Shown one piece after another: positions 1-57,768 of a stretch of 64,000 nucleotides of DNA (its first letter is position 1; each line of letters starts with the position of its first letter). Source of the stretch: Sipunculus nudus (lineage: Eukaryota > Annelida > Sipuncula > Golfingiida > Sipunculidae); assembly GCA_026874595.1 (NCBI GenBank), contig CM049306.1, positions 31,051,519-31,115,518 on the forward strand, given 5' to 3'. The notes beneath the pieces were generated by a model, which was not told the DNA's origin, ran no database searches, and saw only the letters and a list, made by a program, of their open reading frames with translations. The position numbers were made by a program, and so were the translations under genes.

Positions 1-950
1 AGTCATTATTATGAGGTACCTTATAAATGAGAAAGAAATCAGATTAATAGTGGCATTTAATAGTGTTTTATTTGAACAATTAAAGTGTTCGCAAAGTGTT
101 AGCTCTATGAAAACCACAGTTGTCATATGGCCACAGGATTTTCAAAACCATCTTTCTCCAAAAGAGCACAAAGTATTTCCCAATAACATATTTTTATTGA
201 TCTCTAACATGGTCTATCTTTACAAGATAAAAAATCTCCTTTTATTGTGTTTAAGAAAACTCTTTACTGCTTGAAATGTGATGTAAAAATTGTTTTTGTT
301 TTCTCATCCACATTTATTTAAGATTGTAAACAACAATGAATCATTTTTCCACCTGCAACATTGATGATCAGTTATAACTGTGTTACTTGTTTTATGTCAT
401 ATTTACCAGTATAGAGGCTTTATGAAATTGCTATAGTTTAACCCTTTACTTACTGATTGTGCCTAAAACAGACTGAGACAATGACACCCAGAATTGACTC
501 ACTTTGTTAAGTACCTTAGGATGTGTATATACAGTACCTGATGAATGCAGTATTATCTTATAAGTATATTTTGACATTATTGAAGAAGTTTATAGATAGT
601 GCCTTGACCAGACCAATTAAAGTCTTACATACCCATTTTGTCTAGGATTTCTGATTCATAGTTAGATACAGCAAAAGGTTTAAAATGTTTACATTTAAAC
701 ATTGTTTTTGGAGCAGTGGTACTTTGATCAGCATTCCCAAAACCAGGCTCTTGTGGAATTATACACATATTATCATAATCCCTGTGATATTATATATGTA
801 CATTTATTGTGTATTGAATGTAGCATTTGCCATGATGTTGTAAAAATGGTACAATGTAATGGGATAGAGTGAAGCACTGTTGTTAGATTCATAACATACA
901 AACATATTTTTCATGAATTTACATTCAATAAAAACATCATTAACTTGAAT
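1..950 (+). other. possible 3' untranslated tail of a plus-strand gene left of the window
   Basis: Unique AT-rich DNA with no convincing coding frame. It contains an AATAAA (near 927-932) followed by a T/G-rich stretch, as at an animal 3' end. Support is weak; it may simply be intergenic. Confidence 0.2.
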
Positions 951-3221
951 TCTTGTTGTTATTTGTTCCATGGACCTATTCAACCTCCTTGGTTTAGCCT
1001 GGAATTTTGCAGGAATTCTCCCATGCCATTATCATTTGCCCAATTAAACCTTTCCATTAACCTGATGACAGTGATCTGATATGAAGTAAAATATTATGAC
1101 TCTGTAGATTGCACTGCACATTTTCATCATGATCCAAGTGGCATTGCTTTCATATCCATGAGCTATGAAGCTTACAATTTTTGTCAGTCTGATCTCCAGT
1201 CTTTTCAATTGACTTTCTGTCTGCAGCTTTTATACACAATCCCTGCTGTCACAGGGCAACCTTTATATGGTTACATTGCTTTGAAAACAGGGTATTATGC
1301 CGCTACATGCTTTAAACTGAGGATATCTACCTGCAGTCATCACTCTAATTTCATTCAGCTGACCATATACATGATAAATAAAATATATTTAACAAAAGAA
1401 AAAGTAACCAACTGGGATCTTTGAAACATCACCAAACTGATATGAATTCTTTCAAGCGATTAAAGCCAGCCAATGTTACTATGTAGAGTCGAGCCATGAA
1501 AGTCTGCTTACTAATAAAGTCTGTCAAGTTTCATCCGCACAGCCACTATTCACTGTGGCCAGCATGGTCCATGGCTGCAGCTGTTCCCAAGGATGGCTTG
1601 CTTAACAACAGTTTGTGTTATATTAAAATTATAAAAATTGTAAGACATATATTATTCCATGAATTCAAAAACACATTTACTCAGATAAGTGACGGGGACA
1701 AATCCAGCAACAATAGAAAAGGAAATGGGATTTCATGATTTTGCAAGAATACATTGTGACATATATTTATATCTTGTAAAAAGATGATGTATATGCATCA
1801 GAATACATAACAGGAATTATGTTTTGTTTTGAAATTTAATGTGAGTTAAATATATCTTTTTTTCTTGCAAAATTGTGAAAGCAACAGCAGGTGTCTTGCT
1901 GAATGGTTCATGTTTGTATAAACCTGTTAAATTCCAAGATTCATGCACAGAAGATAACAAGTCGGTTACATTTTTAAAACCAACTTTATTACAATAAAAT
2001 AGCATTTCTAAGCCAGCTGGCTCCCTGATAACGATGTACAGCTATTGTCACATGACCTGGTCACATGGCACTCTCTACTTTTAGAGACCTTTTTGGTCAA
2101 AGGTCCTTTAAAAATTTGTTGTTATTCTGCATAAACATCAACTTGCAGATAAAATATTCTAACATCTAACCGGTTTCAACCCTTGTTAATGATAAAATAT
2201 TTATAAACTGTTGAACAACAGTGCTTTTAGTATGTTTAACGGATTTATCAATGTTCTGAGCATACTTTCATCAAAATACATACATATAATACAGAAAAAT
2301 AGCAAATTATGAGACACTTCAATTTATGCAAATATTAGAGTTGCCCTATTGAGAATCATTTAATTTTTATAAACTGACAAAGGTCTGCCCATGCACATGA
2401 AATAAAATGTCAGCAATAGCATTTTGCTAGATCCGTGCTGGCAGCCTGTGTGAGCAGATTACTGAAGATACAATATATGACTGGCATCTGTACTAACAAG
2501 AGCAATGATGAACCACTGTTTGGTTTCTTTTCATATTTAATTTTGAAGGTATTATGCAGTGTTTCCTTTTGACGATGGCTTGGCCTGTTTTTGTCAAAGG
2601 TCATCACTCGGTTTCATTTAAACATGACAAGTAACTTAATGTATGTATATATCTATGTATGTATGTATATATATTTATATTATATAAACTGATATGTACC
2701 AAATCAATATTATATTTACAAAATGACATCAGTTATGACTTTAATAATATTTTTACAGAAAAATATCGTAAGCGTAAGCCTAGCTGAACACAAGATGACC
2801 AAAAGTGGTCCTTTCCTCCTTAGTGATTATATACCATTTCGTTGCCAATCCCCTAGTTATGCACTACATATTTCCATGAAGTTAAAATGTTCTTGTAATA
2901 TCCAAGATACAAATGTATGTGGATAAAAACATTGATGTACAGTAATGAGATCATCGATACTTGTGTGGAAGCACTGAAAAACAGCAAAAGGAAAATAACT
3001 AGATCTATACCAAAAGTATATGGTAGCCTTACAACTGTAACTGTAGTTAATAATACATAGTTAAGTGTAACCATGGTGAGTATTTTTTGTGTCCCTAAAT
3101 ATATCAGTAAATAAATGAAACCTTGTTGTGCAAGTCTTATGCAATTTGTTCCAATATTCAACTTAATAACAACATTGACACAGGTTTCAATACACCCTCA
3201 ACCCATAATATGATCAAACAA

Positions 3222-3348
3222 TGAATCTAAATCAATGAACATTTATTAAAACTTCAACATTTACAGCCAATCCCAATTTGCAATACTACATCTAGATCAA
3301 TGAACGTTTATCAAAACTTCAAAATTTACAGCCAATCCCAATTTGTGA
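3222..3348. repeat. two-unit tandem duplication, about 65 bp
   Basis: Two neighbouring copies share AAATTT/TACAGCCAATCCCAATTTG and a preceding CTAGATCAATGAAC-like block; only a few bases differ. Confidence 0.75.
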
Positions 3349-4395
3349 GACAAATATAGTCAGAATATCAGTGAAAATATTATGAGGGTATTTCCTGGTT
3401 TTACCATTTCACATTTATGTGATTTATATAACAAATATACAATTATTTTATAGTATGTACAGTCATTAAACATTTTACAATCATTATCATTTATATTTAT
3501 ACAAAATTTGAGTGTACAATATTCCCATCTCTTAAATTACACACTAAACTAATTAGAGACTGAATTATGCTGTATTACACCCTGTACACCCTCTACAGTC
3601 ATCTTCTTAAGAGCTGCCATTGGAAAAAGTGTGTAAAACAAATTAAAGATAATTTAATCGTCTTTACTACATTCTAGTTTAGACAGTGCCTTGTTCAATT
3701 GAACAATAAATTGAAAAATAAAAACCATGACATAATTGTTTTGTAGTACCTACTTCCTAGAACTTTCTTCAGTATATGTACACCTTAAACCAACTTGTAA
3801 AGAGAATTACAAGCTAAAAACTGTGGCTCTCAAACAATGCCAATACCATGCCAATATGGATATGGCATGCCTTTTTCAATCACATTCTGAATGTAAAATA
3901 ATTCAATTTCCCTTTTCTTATTCATTTTTTCTGTCATTCAGTATTGAGTTCATTATATGCTTCGTTTTCCTTGAATATTCCTTCAGTCATAGTTAACCCA
4001 CAGTGTGTCACCTATCTCTGATAAACACTGTTTTGCTATTTATTTAAAACAGGTTGTCCCTGTATTTGATTAATAATGAAACATCTGGTTACCTACTGAT
4101 CCATTGTTCACTCATCACCTGGTTTGGATCCTGGTGTACATGTATTGATGAGAAAATATTTCATATATTACCTAATTTAACCCACATTAATTGAATGACA
4201 GAATTCTGTAACCCTTCTCAAGTGTAGTTCCAGATGTTTTAGTTATAGGCCACAGAAAAACAATACTGTTCTATGCACTCAGGGAACAAAACATATGGTG
4301 TGAGCTGGAAATTTTTTTTTCTTTACCGGTTGAGACACAATATGTAGAATTATATCAGCTTGCCTAGAAAAGACAAAAATTTGCTTTAATTTTTA

Positions 4396-4556
4396 AAATT
4401 GTGTATATGATTAACCCTAAATTTAGTCCATTTTCCACACCTTACCTTCTCAAACTGTGCAGATGATAAACACTAAATTTAGTCTATTTTCCACACCTTA
4501 CCTTTTAAAATTGTGTCTATGATTATCCCTAAGTTTAGTCTATTTTCCAAACCTGT
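4396..4556. repeat. three-unit 56-bp tandem repeat
   Basis: Units start at 4396, 4452 and 4508. Each reads AAAYTGTG, then ATGATWA, CTAARTTTAGTCYATTTTCC and an ACACCTTACC block. The third unit decays at its end. Confidence 0.85.
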
Positions 4557-5410
4557 GTGAATTCCTTTAGGGAATTTACAGCCAAGTATAAATCAGCAAT
4601 ACTACCAAGCACCAGGTCATCCTTTGCAAAAATAATGATCCACAAAAAACCTGAGTGACAAACTGTAGAACAATACATTTTTTTGTATGGCCTTACATAT
4701 ATTGGCTGAATTACTCACATTACATCTAGGTAAGAAGTGTAATTACTATTTACTGCAAATTTACTTTATATTCAGTCATTACTCACTGATGATAAAAATA
4801 TATGGATCTTCCACCCTAATAATGTAAGGTTCTGTGAATGTTAGTTGTTTATCATGCAAAATATATCTACACCTAGTGTAAAAATTCAAAAATACTTAAA
4901 TTTATGTTCCATTTAGTGTTCTAACAACCAAATCCCTAAAACTGCCTGATGTGATTCTCTATATACTTGTTTACAGGCACAATATAAACTAGTACTTCTT
5001 ATAATCTGTATACATCTACTATTAATGCATTATCTGTGTAGAGCTATACAACAGAGCTATAGCTCTGTAAAAGTGTTACAAATAAGTTGTACAAAATAAG
5101 AAACAACAAGACCTGAGGAAATCTATTCTGTGGACAAACAGTAGATGGCTACTTTATACTGGGTGTCACCATGGTTACCTTTGTGAAATCATAATGGTAA
5201 CCAGAGTAACATAAACCACTTAGCCCCTAAGACTACCAGTAAGATCATACTACAGCAGGTACAAACCTGTATACAAGTTTCTGTACAAAATATCTCAGGA
5301 CAATATGGATGGGTTTCTATGAAATTTTGTAAAATTACACCTTGGAGAATAATTAAACTGAAGTTAGATGCATGTACAGATTTTACCTTTTAAAGTATTT
5401 GTATTTCTTT

Positions 5411-5570
5411 CTAAAGTAAGTAACTGCCATATTCCCTGACACCTGGTGGAGGGAATCTGTGATGATTATAATATGGAGATCCTCGATTTGAAAATTTTGC
5501 CCAGGAAGAGCTACCAGTTGTATGTACTCTGACTGCTCTCTCGATCTCTCTGCTGCAAACATTATCAATA
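5411..5570 (-). CDS. candidate terminal coding exon, gene unknown
   Basis: A minus-strand frame reads ...REIERAVRVHTTGSSSWAKF then SNRGSPYYNHHRFPPPGVRE and YGSYLL, stop at 5411. Amino-acid composition (Arg/Ser/Tyr/Pro, aromatic) looks more like protein than noise. A possible acceptor, ATGTTTGCAG, precedes it near 5549, needing two bases from an upstream exon. A second minus frame (5383-5604) overlaps and is also open, so the case is ambiguous. It does not fit the PFKFB phase-0 donor and I recognise no family. Confidence 0.25.
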
Positions 5571-5847
5571 TTGCAACTCTCAGTGTGAAGAAAAAGATCA
5601 CCATTGGGAATGTGTTGCATTTGCCTTTATGCTGAGTGCCAAAAACACTGTCTTTGTAAGGAGTGGATGGTTTGTTGGATTTCCAGCAGATGGAGAAACT
5701 TGCTAGTAATCTGTGGTTTTCTGGCTGATTTTGGAATCAGACCAGAGCTATTAAATATTTGTCTCATCTCAAAATATTATGCTTAAAAGACACCTACAAG
5801 GTTAGGGCTATTTTATACATTTTTTGTGTTAAATGTGTTTAACATAA

Positions 5848-7610
5848 AATCAAGTGACCCATGGGTCATGACACTCAGTACTAGGAAGACATTCACAAAA
5901 TGAATTTTATCATCTGAATGCCAAATTTTGTAGATTGTATCCCCATTCAACAGTAGCAATTAAAGTTCTTAAAAATCAACAAAAATTCATGATAATATGT
6001 CCAGCATTTCCATGAAATCCAACCTTTTTGTATGCAGTTATGCCCCCGAGGCAGCGGAAATCTTACCCTTCTAAAGAAGCAACTGATTTTCACACTGCCA
6101 GCTTTGACTGTTTATGATATATTTAAACACCAGATGGCGGTTCGTTGTCCGCTGAACAAAACGTGTGTATGATGTGACAAGCAGCCAACCAGATGCTACT
6201 AAACAAACACGTGACAGGCATCCTGGCTCCGCCCATAGCTGCGCTTCAACCGCCGTTTGAAGACAAGTTTACATTCGAATTTTAATTGCTCCCTCTGCAT
6301 TCTAGTATCATCAACCGATTCCATTCTGACAGTATGACAGTGTTAGCATAGCCATGTATCTGGTGTCTGCAGAATTGAAACCAGCCAGCGAGGTGTGCAC
6401 GCAGCCTTTGTTGTTACGTTTCGTTTGAATTACAGCTCACCGACCGGGCATCCTATGTGCCCAAGGCCCCAAGTAAACCACATCTGCGGCAATTCTCTCT
6501 GAGCATGTGGCCTGTTCATACGTTTACCGGGGCGATGAGCTGTCACTCAAAACAAAATGAACATGATTGGCTCTGTGTATTCCTCGCTTGGCCGTGTCTT
6601 CCAGCACACGGTCTCATCTAATTGGACAAAAATAAAGTGCTCCCCTCTGGTGTAGCAATTCAGGATAAGAGGTCATAACAAACAGTGCTTACCATATAGG
6701 AAGTAGGCCTATAGTTGAAGCGCTGTGTACGTTGAGCTAAAAATGACCACATATTTTTAGATATAAACCCTGGATGTCAAGACAGAAGCTTCAAGGTCCA
6801 ACAGTCATTTTTCGGACCCTGTCAGACAGCCTGGGTTCTTAAAATGTTTTTGGCCAGTAAAATAGGTCCCCATGACCTAATTTCAGATTTCCATGGAGTT
6901 TGCCCAAGACTTCCCTGTATACTACATTGGAACATTCTAGGGCTAGCAGATACAATTTGTGCCCATCTGATTTAAAGGGTGCTAATAATCATGTTTTTGG
7001 CCCTAAGCTCACCAAATATAGGTCACCTTGACCTAATTTCATGTTTCTATGCAGACTTACTGAGGACCTGCCTGAAAGTCATGTTAGAAGTTTCTAGGCC
7101 AAATTGATACAATTTGTGCCCCATCTGACTGACTCACGGTGCTTAAAATTATGTTTTTTGGCCCATAGTTCACAAAATATAGATTACCATGGACCTCCCT
7201 GGATGTGCAGTTAGATGTGTTGAGGTCTATCAGTCACCATTTGTGCCCTATTAACAGCTAGACTGCTTCATTTGAACATCTATTAAATATAAAAAATGCA
7301 ACCATTTGAGAAAAATAAAAGTGGCACCACAAGTCTTAAGGAAATGATGAAACACTCCATGATCAATATGCATAGAAAAAATCATGGCAATCAATGTATT
7401 AGTTATTCAGATACTGGAGCTTTTGTATCAAATTTTTAATTATTCTGGGGGATACTTTAAAGCCCCCATGGATTTTTAGTTAAAAGTATCTAGGTCCAGT
7501 GGTTACAATTTGTGCCCTGTAAATGGATGGACAGACCTAAGAAGGACAGATGACAGACAAAGAGTGATCGCTATAGCTCAGATGACTTGCAGTCAGCTCA
7601 GCTAAAAACA
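5848..7610 (+). mobile_element. family C repeat element, interrupted by repeat H
   Basis: The head reads CAAGTGACCCATGGGTCATG then ACACTCAG. The tail reads GCTATAGCTCAGATGACTTG then CAGTCAGCTCAGCTAAAAAC. Internal monomers (about 6780-7530) end with 'ggtccaRtggttacaatttgtgccc'-type blocks and match 57900-58550. A separate GC-rich repeat (6038-6745) lies inside. No coding capacity is seen. Confidence 0.65.
6038..6745 (+). repeat. repeat H, copy 1 (GC-box/CCAAT-box rich)
   Basis: Closely similar, in inverted orientation, to 59537-60010. Shared blocks include GAGGCAGCRGAAAT, CTTCTAAAGAAGC, TTTAAACACCAG, GAGCAGCCAACCA-like, GGCTCCGCCCA, ATTCTCTCTGAGC, GTATTCCTCGCTTGGC, AGGTCATAACAAACAG and GCGCTGTGTA. 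This copy carries about 240 bp (6237-6475) absent from copy 2. GC-box (GGCTCCGCCCA) and inverted CCAAT (ATTGG) motifs occur in both copies. Confidence 0.85.
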
Positions 7611-8315
7611 ACTCATAAATGTGATCCATGTTCCTCACAATTTTTATAACTTTTTGCATAATTCTTAGATGTGTAAATGATTATACAGAAAAATTAGAAG
7701 CCTTATCTACAACGGCTAGATACATACAAATTCCAACATTTTATGTTGAGTAAATAATGTTAAGTATATGTATGATGTATACGGGAATTTCTACAGAAAA
7801 CATCGCATTTCATGGGTTTTCTTGGTGATTTATTTTTTAATCTATATCTTGATATAACAAAACTTTATTTGTAGAAAACTATCTTTAGAATTATAGAATA
7901 ATGCAAGTAGTGCACTTTTCAGTTTCCTTTTTTTTAAATAGTCCAGGTAAGGGGAAAATATGAACCTTTTTCTCTACACCGTTACACAAAGTAAAATCTC
8001 ACTTGCACAATTCAGAAATTGTTTTCACTAGATTTTTTTGTGATTTTCGATAAAATTAAAATTAATAGCCTTTGATAAAATCAAAACATGAATTACAGTT
8101 ATGAATTTAACAAAAAAGTGTGTGAAAAAAAAGAACATATTTTTTGAAAACAAAAATTATCTCTGTTCCTACTTTTGCATCTAAGGGTGCATTTGCAGGG
8201 ATTTACCAGACAAAGTATTTTGGTACATCCAACTTCAGAATTTGAGTCGAAATACCTTGTTAATTTTTTTGAATGCACAGAAAATAAAATTAAAACATGT
8301 TTTTAAATCCTCTAG
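7611..8315. other. AT-rich non-coding DNA
   Basis: No gene or recognisable repeat seen; long T and A runs. Confidence 0.5.
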
Positions 8316-8941
8316 GTAATGGTGGTGAGCATAGATAATGGTGTTGAGCATAGGGAACGGTGTCGAGGTTCTGAAGTAAAAATAACCGTAGTGACTACTG
8401 GAATACCAGTATTATGTATTAAAACAAGCGAATGCCTGTTTGAATAGAAGAAATGCAAATGTTTTAAATATTTAGCCCAAAATATGTTTCACATTCTATT
8501 TCAATAATTTGGATTTAATACAAAGTTCTCGACACCGTTACCTTGCTCTCGACACTGTTATTTTTCATGCAGGTAACGGTTGCGAGTGGAAACGGTGCTG
8601 AGATTTTTTCATCTATACGTCAGATGCAGTACAAAAAATTACTTCCATACCATCCTTATGAGGGCAGCACAAGTTATCACTACATGAACAACAAGAGGAA
8701 GCCATTTTCAAGGAGTTATATGTTTATTTTTTCGCAGGTGTAACGGTGTCGAGTCCAAAAAAATATACGGTGATTTTTTAAACCCTTTAATGATTACCAG
8801 ACAACACTAATATGACAGTTACTCAAATTATGGTTTTTGTGTACAAAATTTCCTGCACTCTAATAAACGCTGCTCCCTGCATCAGCAAAATGATTTCTGT
8901 TCACGCGCTGTGAGGTCAAAATGTCAGGTAACGGTGCTGAG
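8316..8941. repeat. array of nine GTAACGGTGTCGAG-like 14-mers
   Basis: Direct copies at 8316-8329, 8335-8348, 8354-8367, 8573-8586, 8589-8602, 8740-8753 and 8928-8941. Inverted copies (CTCGACACCGTTAC form) at 8528-8541 and 8548-8561. Consensus about GKAACGGTGYYGAG, several copies preceded by CAG. Spacings vary (19 bp for the first three, 20 bp for the inverted pair), so this is not a simple satellite. It lies 1.3-1.9 kb past the distal PFKFB stop. Confidence 0.85.
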
Positions 8942-10211
8942 TATTTTTCGCGGGACATACCTTTTATATCCAAATTTTGGTATTAAAAACAAAACTGTCA
9001 GGAAAAGTCAAGCAAGAATATCATCTTTATAAACTGTCACCGCTGTGACAACGAGGAAAACAAAATCTATATAAATGGAACAGTGGTTACAGAATAATGC
9101 TGATGTGAATTTAAGATCCGTGAGAAAGGGACAACGGAAATTTAAGGGTATTGTCACATTTACAGCTTTTTTCTGTATGTTTATCTGTCCCGATTTAAAT
9201 TATTTTCATCTCATAATAATGGTTAAATCTTTAGCAACAATTTGAATGGTTATTCATGCCATTTTTAGCATTTGCTAATTTCTCTGTAACAAATATAGTT
9301 TCGGGACATGGAATGCGACATTTTTTGTAGAAATACCCATACAGGATTTTGGCCTCCCCTCGGAAAATTTAATCTTCACTGCAAAACATGTTTGAAGAAC
9401 ACAGGCCCCATGTCATACAGAATAAACATGTCTTCAATGTAATAAACATAAGGAGATAAACTTTTTTGTAATTATTTTGTTGAAGTACACTTAACCCTGA
9501 CCATAAGGGTTCTCAAAGTGATACTTATTAAGTATTACATCACAGGCCATTTAAGTGATAGTAGTCTTATTGCAAACATAATTCTGTTAGTGTTTAAGGT
9601 TTTGCTCACAGCCATAAAGTTCTGGAAAAATGTGTTTCACTGATAACTTTCTGCAACAAAAGTAAATGTTATTTACATATTTATATGTGTGTATTGCCAA
9701 ATAATTAAAAACTAAATCCACAAATGGCTGTTAGTCTTGACAAAAAATATCAGCTAAAGTTACCAGGTTAAATATCCAAGTAAAATGCAGTGAAACACAA
9801 AGGATATACTTCAAATATAAAGAATGGCAGTTGCAACACTATGTATACACAAGATAAATGCCAATTATGTATTTGATGACATATAATGTCCGTAAGATCA
9901 TGCAAAATAAGACAACTGAAAGTTGTTCTGATAAGTCACCACTGATGACATTTTTTTCTGCTGTTTGTGTTATAAATTATTTGTATTTTAATTGTTTCAA
10001 AACAATTCTTCACCATTTATGATTTTCTTGATTAAATTTTTCTGCATTTGTGAACTCCAGATATTTCATACTTACACTTTAAGCATACACTCTGCATGTT
10101 TGTCATAGCTCTCCACACTGCAGCATTTCTATTCATACTGAAAACCCATAACCCTTTCAGCTTGAAGCTATAAGCCTTAAAACCTCACAAATATGGAAAT
10201 CATCTTGTATT
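8942..10211. other. non-coding DNA downstream of the distal PFKFB stop
   Basis: Probable minus-strand 3' untranslated and flanking sequence next to 10212. No coding frame or repeat family was recognised. The minus-strand ATTAAA is at 9992-9987. Confidence 0.4.
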
Positions 10212-55143
<44,932 letters not shown>

Positions 55144-56600
55144 CTGTAGGGACATTACACAAGTCTGCCCACATTGAGGATCTGGCCACATGGGTCTGAC
55201 TTTGTTAATGAATATTCATGACAGGGAGAACCAATCATGGATGGGCTGGCAATGACACCCATGTGTGCTACTGGTTGGAGATGCATGCATGAAGCACATG
55301 TTTGTGATTGTGACCTTGACCCTATGAGGTCAGGTAAAGCCTGGTGAGAGGTGTGTCTGTGATCACACACTGAGTGTATGTGATCACACACTGAGCTAGC
55401 TTACAGATATAAGCTGGTTAATATTTGTTGAATGGGGCTCTCAGTATACCGACTGAGAGCGGCATTGACCTGGTGACCAAATTCTCCCTGGGACACAACA
55501 ATCAATACTTCACATATTTCTATAGTTATTTTTTGGGGGGTGGACTGGGGCAATAAAGTCAATTAGACAGGCCCTATACTTACATATATAGGGACAGATC
55601 CATAATTTTGGAAAGGGGAGGGTCCAACCCAGAGAGACTATTAAGAAAACCTAAAAAAATTAAGGGCCTCTGATCCAGAAGTAGGATCCTGGAGACACTA
55701 ATAATTGGTTGGGTTGAGCCTAAAAAAAGTTGACAACTTCCAGCCCAAAAAGGCGGAAAGGGGGGGGGGGGAGAGGTGTTCAGTCACCCCTAAGCTAATT
55801 TAATAACAACTAACTTTAAAAGTTAACTGGTGAGATTATTCAGGTAAGTTCTAAACATATACTTCCAAATACTACCATATATATAACTCAAAGTATCATG
55901 ATTTTTCATGAAAATAATAATAAGACACTGTATTTTCTGTATAACATAACACTGGCTTGACAGAATGAGCTCAACATCTGGCTGTATATGCCAGGATAAA
56001 CAATCTATTACAAACATAATCTACTGAAAATAAGATATTGGCAGGGCTTATTAGTGAAACACAGATATATGAATGCTCAGTTCCAAAATGATTATCTGTT
56101 ACATAACACTGACTTCAAAACCATCACTTTAAAAATGTCTTTTAAAACTATTATGGGCATTGACAATATGGATATAGATCTATCAATAATCTGAATTTCA
56201 AATACTTCAACAATAGTGGTGATCACACTCTATGGTTTAACAAGCTCTGGTTGGCAGTGTTGAGAGAGCTCCATGCAATGTTTCATTTCTATGTACAAAT
56301 TTGCAAAAACCTCAATAAAAATAATATTAAAATATCTGATATATCTTAATGGCCTCTTCATGTGTTGCATCCGACTCACAAACATTGGGTTACACTAAAT
56401 TTACTTTAATATATACATCAATAGTGTGACTGTGACTGTTATTTGATAGCCACCACCAAGGAAGTTATGTTTTCATCCATTTCTGTCTGTTGGTCTGTAA
56501 GCAGGACTAGGTGATCCAGGGGGTCATTTTAATAAGTTGCACAGATGTTTCAATCGACCTTTTAAAAAATCAGATATGTTTCCTAATATTTTGAAGATAA
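55144..56600. other. region upstream of the 5'-most visible PFKFB exon
   Basis: Contains two TGTGATCACACACTGAG copies (TGTGATCACA at 55358-55367 and 55379-55388, 21 bp apart) and a poly-G run at 55760-55771. No clear first exon or promoter could be identified. Confidence 0.35.
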
Positions 56601-56601
56601 A

Positions 56602-57365
56602 ACTAGGGACCCATGGGTCTTGACCCTCAGCTGAATTTGTCTTCAAGGATAGGTTTATGAGTTTTTTCAAAATATGGGTCCTGTGATCAGTTTGAAGTCA
56701 ACCTGTCTACCCAAACTTGAATTATCATCAAAAAACTATTTTGTGAATGGATGGGCCCTGTGACCTTGACCTTTGACTGAGTGACCCCAAAATCAATAGG
56801 AACCTTCCCATATTGGCAGGTGAGCCACATGGAAGATGGAAGGTTTGGGGTGAAAAGTCTGGCCTAAAATGTATCCACAATCTTTTTAAAGAAGTGGGTC
56901 CTGTGACCTTGATCTTTGACCTCATGACCCAAAAATCAAAAGGGTTTTACATTATTGGTGGGTCAAATATATGTCTAGTTTGTAACCAATATGTCAATCC
57001 AAAATGGGGTTATCATCTGGAAACAATTATGCTGACAGATGGCTCCTGTGACCTTAAACTTTGACCTTGTGACCCCAAAATTAATCAGGTTCTTACCCTA
57101 TTGGCACGTCAGCTATATGTGCAAGAAGGAAGGTTTGGGTTGAAAAGTATGGCTTAAAATGCATCCACAAATCATGAACCTAAAACCTATAGAGTTCTTG
57201 TGTTAGCACTGGGCTATATATAAGTCAAGTTTGAAATCAATATGTCAATTCAAACTGGAGTTATCATAAGGGAAGCAAATTTGAAGGGCATACAGAAAGA
57301 TGAACAGACAGACAGGGTAATCAATATGGGGTATCCACTTATTCAAGCGGGGCCCTATTAAACAA
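56602..57365 (+). mobile_element. mosaic repeat: family C-like head, family E-like body
   Basis: Starts AAACTAGGGACCCATGGGTC then CTCAGCTGAATT, as in family C. It continues with the family E monomers (TGTGACCTTGACCTTTGAC, GACCCCAAAATCAATAGG, TCTTTTTAAAGAAG) and ends near GGGGTATCC. Divergence is higher than in 42731-44616. Confidence 0.65.
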
Positions 57366-57768
57366 CACAAGGTTTCAGGACATAGATGAAACCACAGTTT
57401 TGAATCTGATAGTATTAATATTTGGCAGTCTCAAAATGGAAACAATGGACGCATGGGTCACATCACAAAGTTTTAGCAAATGCAAAATATACTCATTTCT
57501 TTTGTTTTTTATGTATATTAGCATTTGGGAAGCTAAGAGGAAAAGGCCCTGCTTAAAGCAAACCCTGAAAATGATGGAATAATGGACATGAGCCAAAGTA
57601 TAATAATAAAAATTAATTTATTAACTAAAAAAAAATGCTGTAAAAAGTTCAAAAGATCATAAATAAAATTTAAACAGCATATTAAAACAAGCCAATTAGG
57701 TATAAATCACATTTGTACTGTGTAATAAATTAAGTGTGTGGCCTAAAATCATTTAATGATGCAATAAG

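Larger units (their letters stand above)
951..5847. other. unique AT-rich non-coding DNA
   Basis: No gene beyond the candidate exon near 5411-5570. It holds ATGT/AT microsatellite runs at 2641-2690, a two-unit tandem duplication at 3222-3348 and a three-unit 56-bp tandem repeat at 4396-4556. Otherwise I see nothing. Confidence 0.5.

Noticed and set aside
55155-55391. 78-codon minus-strand frame just upstream of the first PFKFB exon
   Set aside because: It is out of frame with the exon, low-complexity in part because of the TGTGATCACA duplication, and has no Met/donor arrangement that joins correctly.
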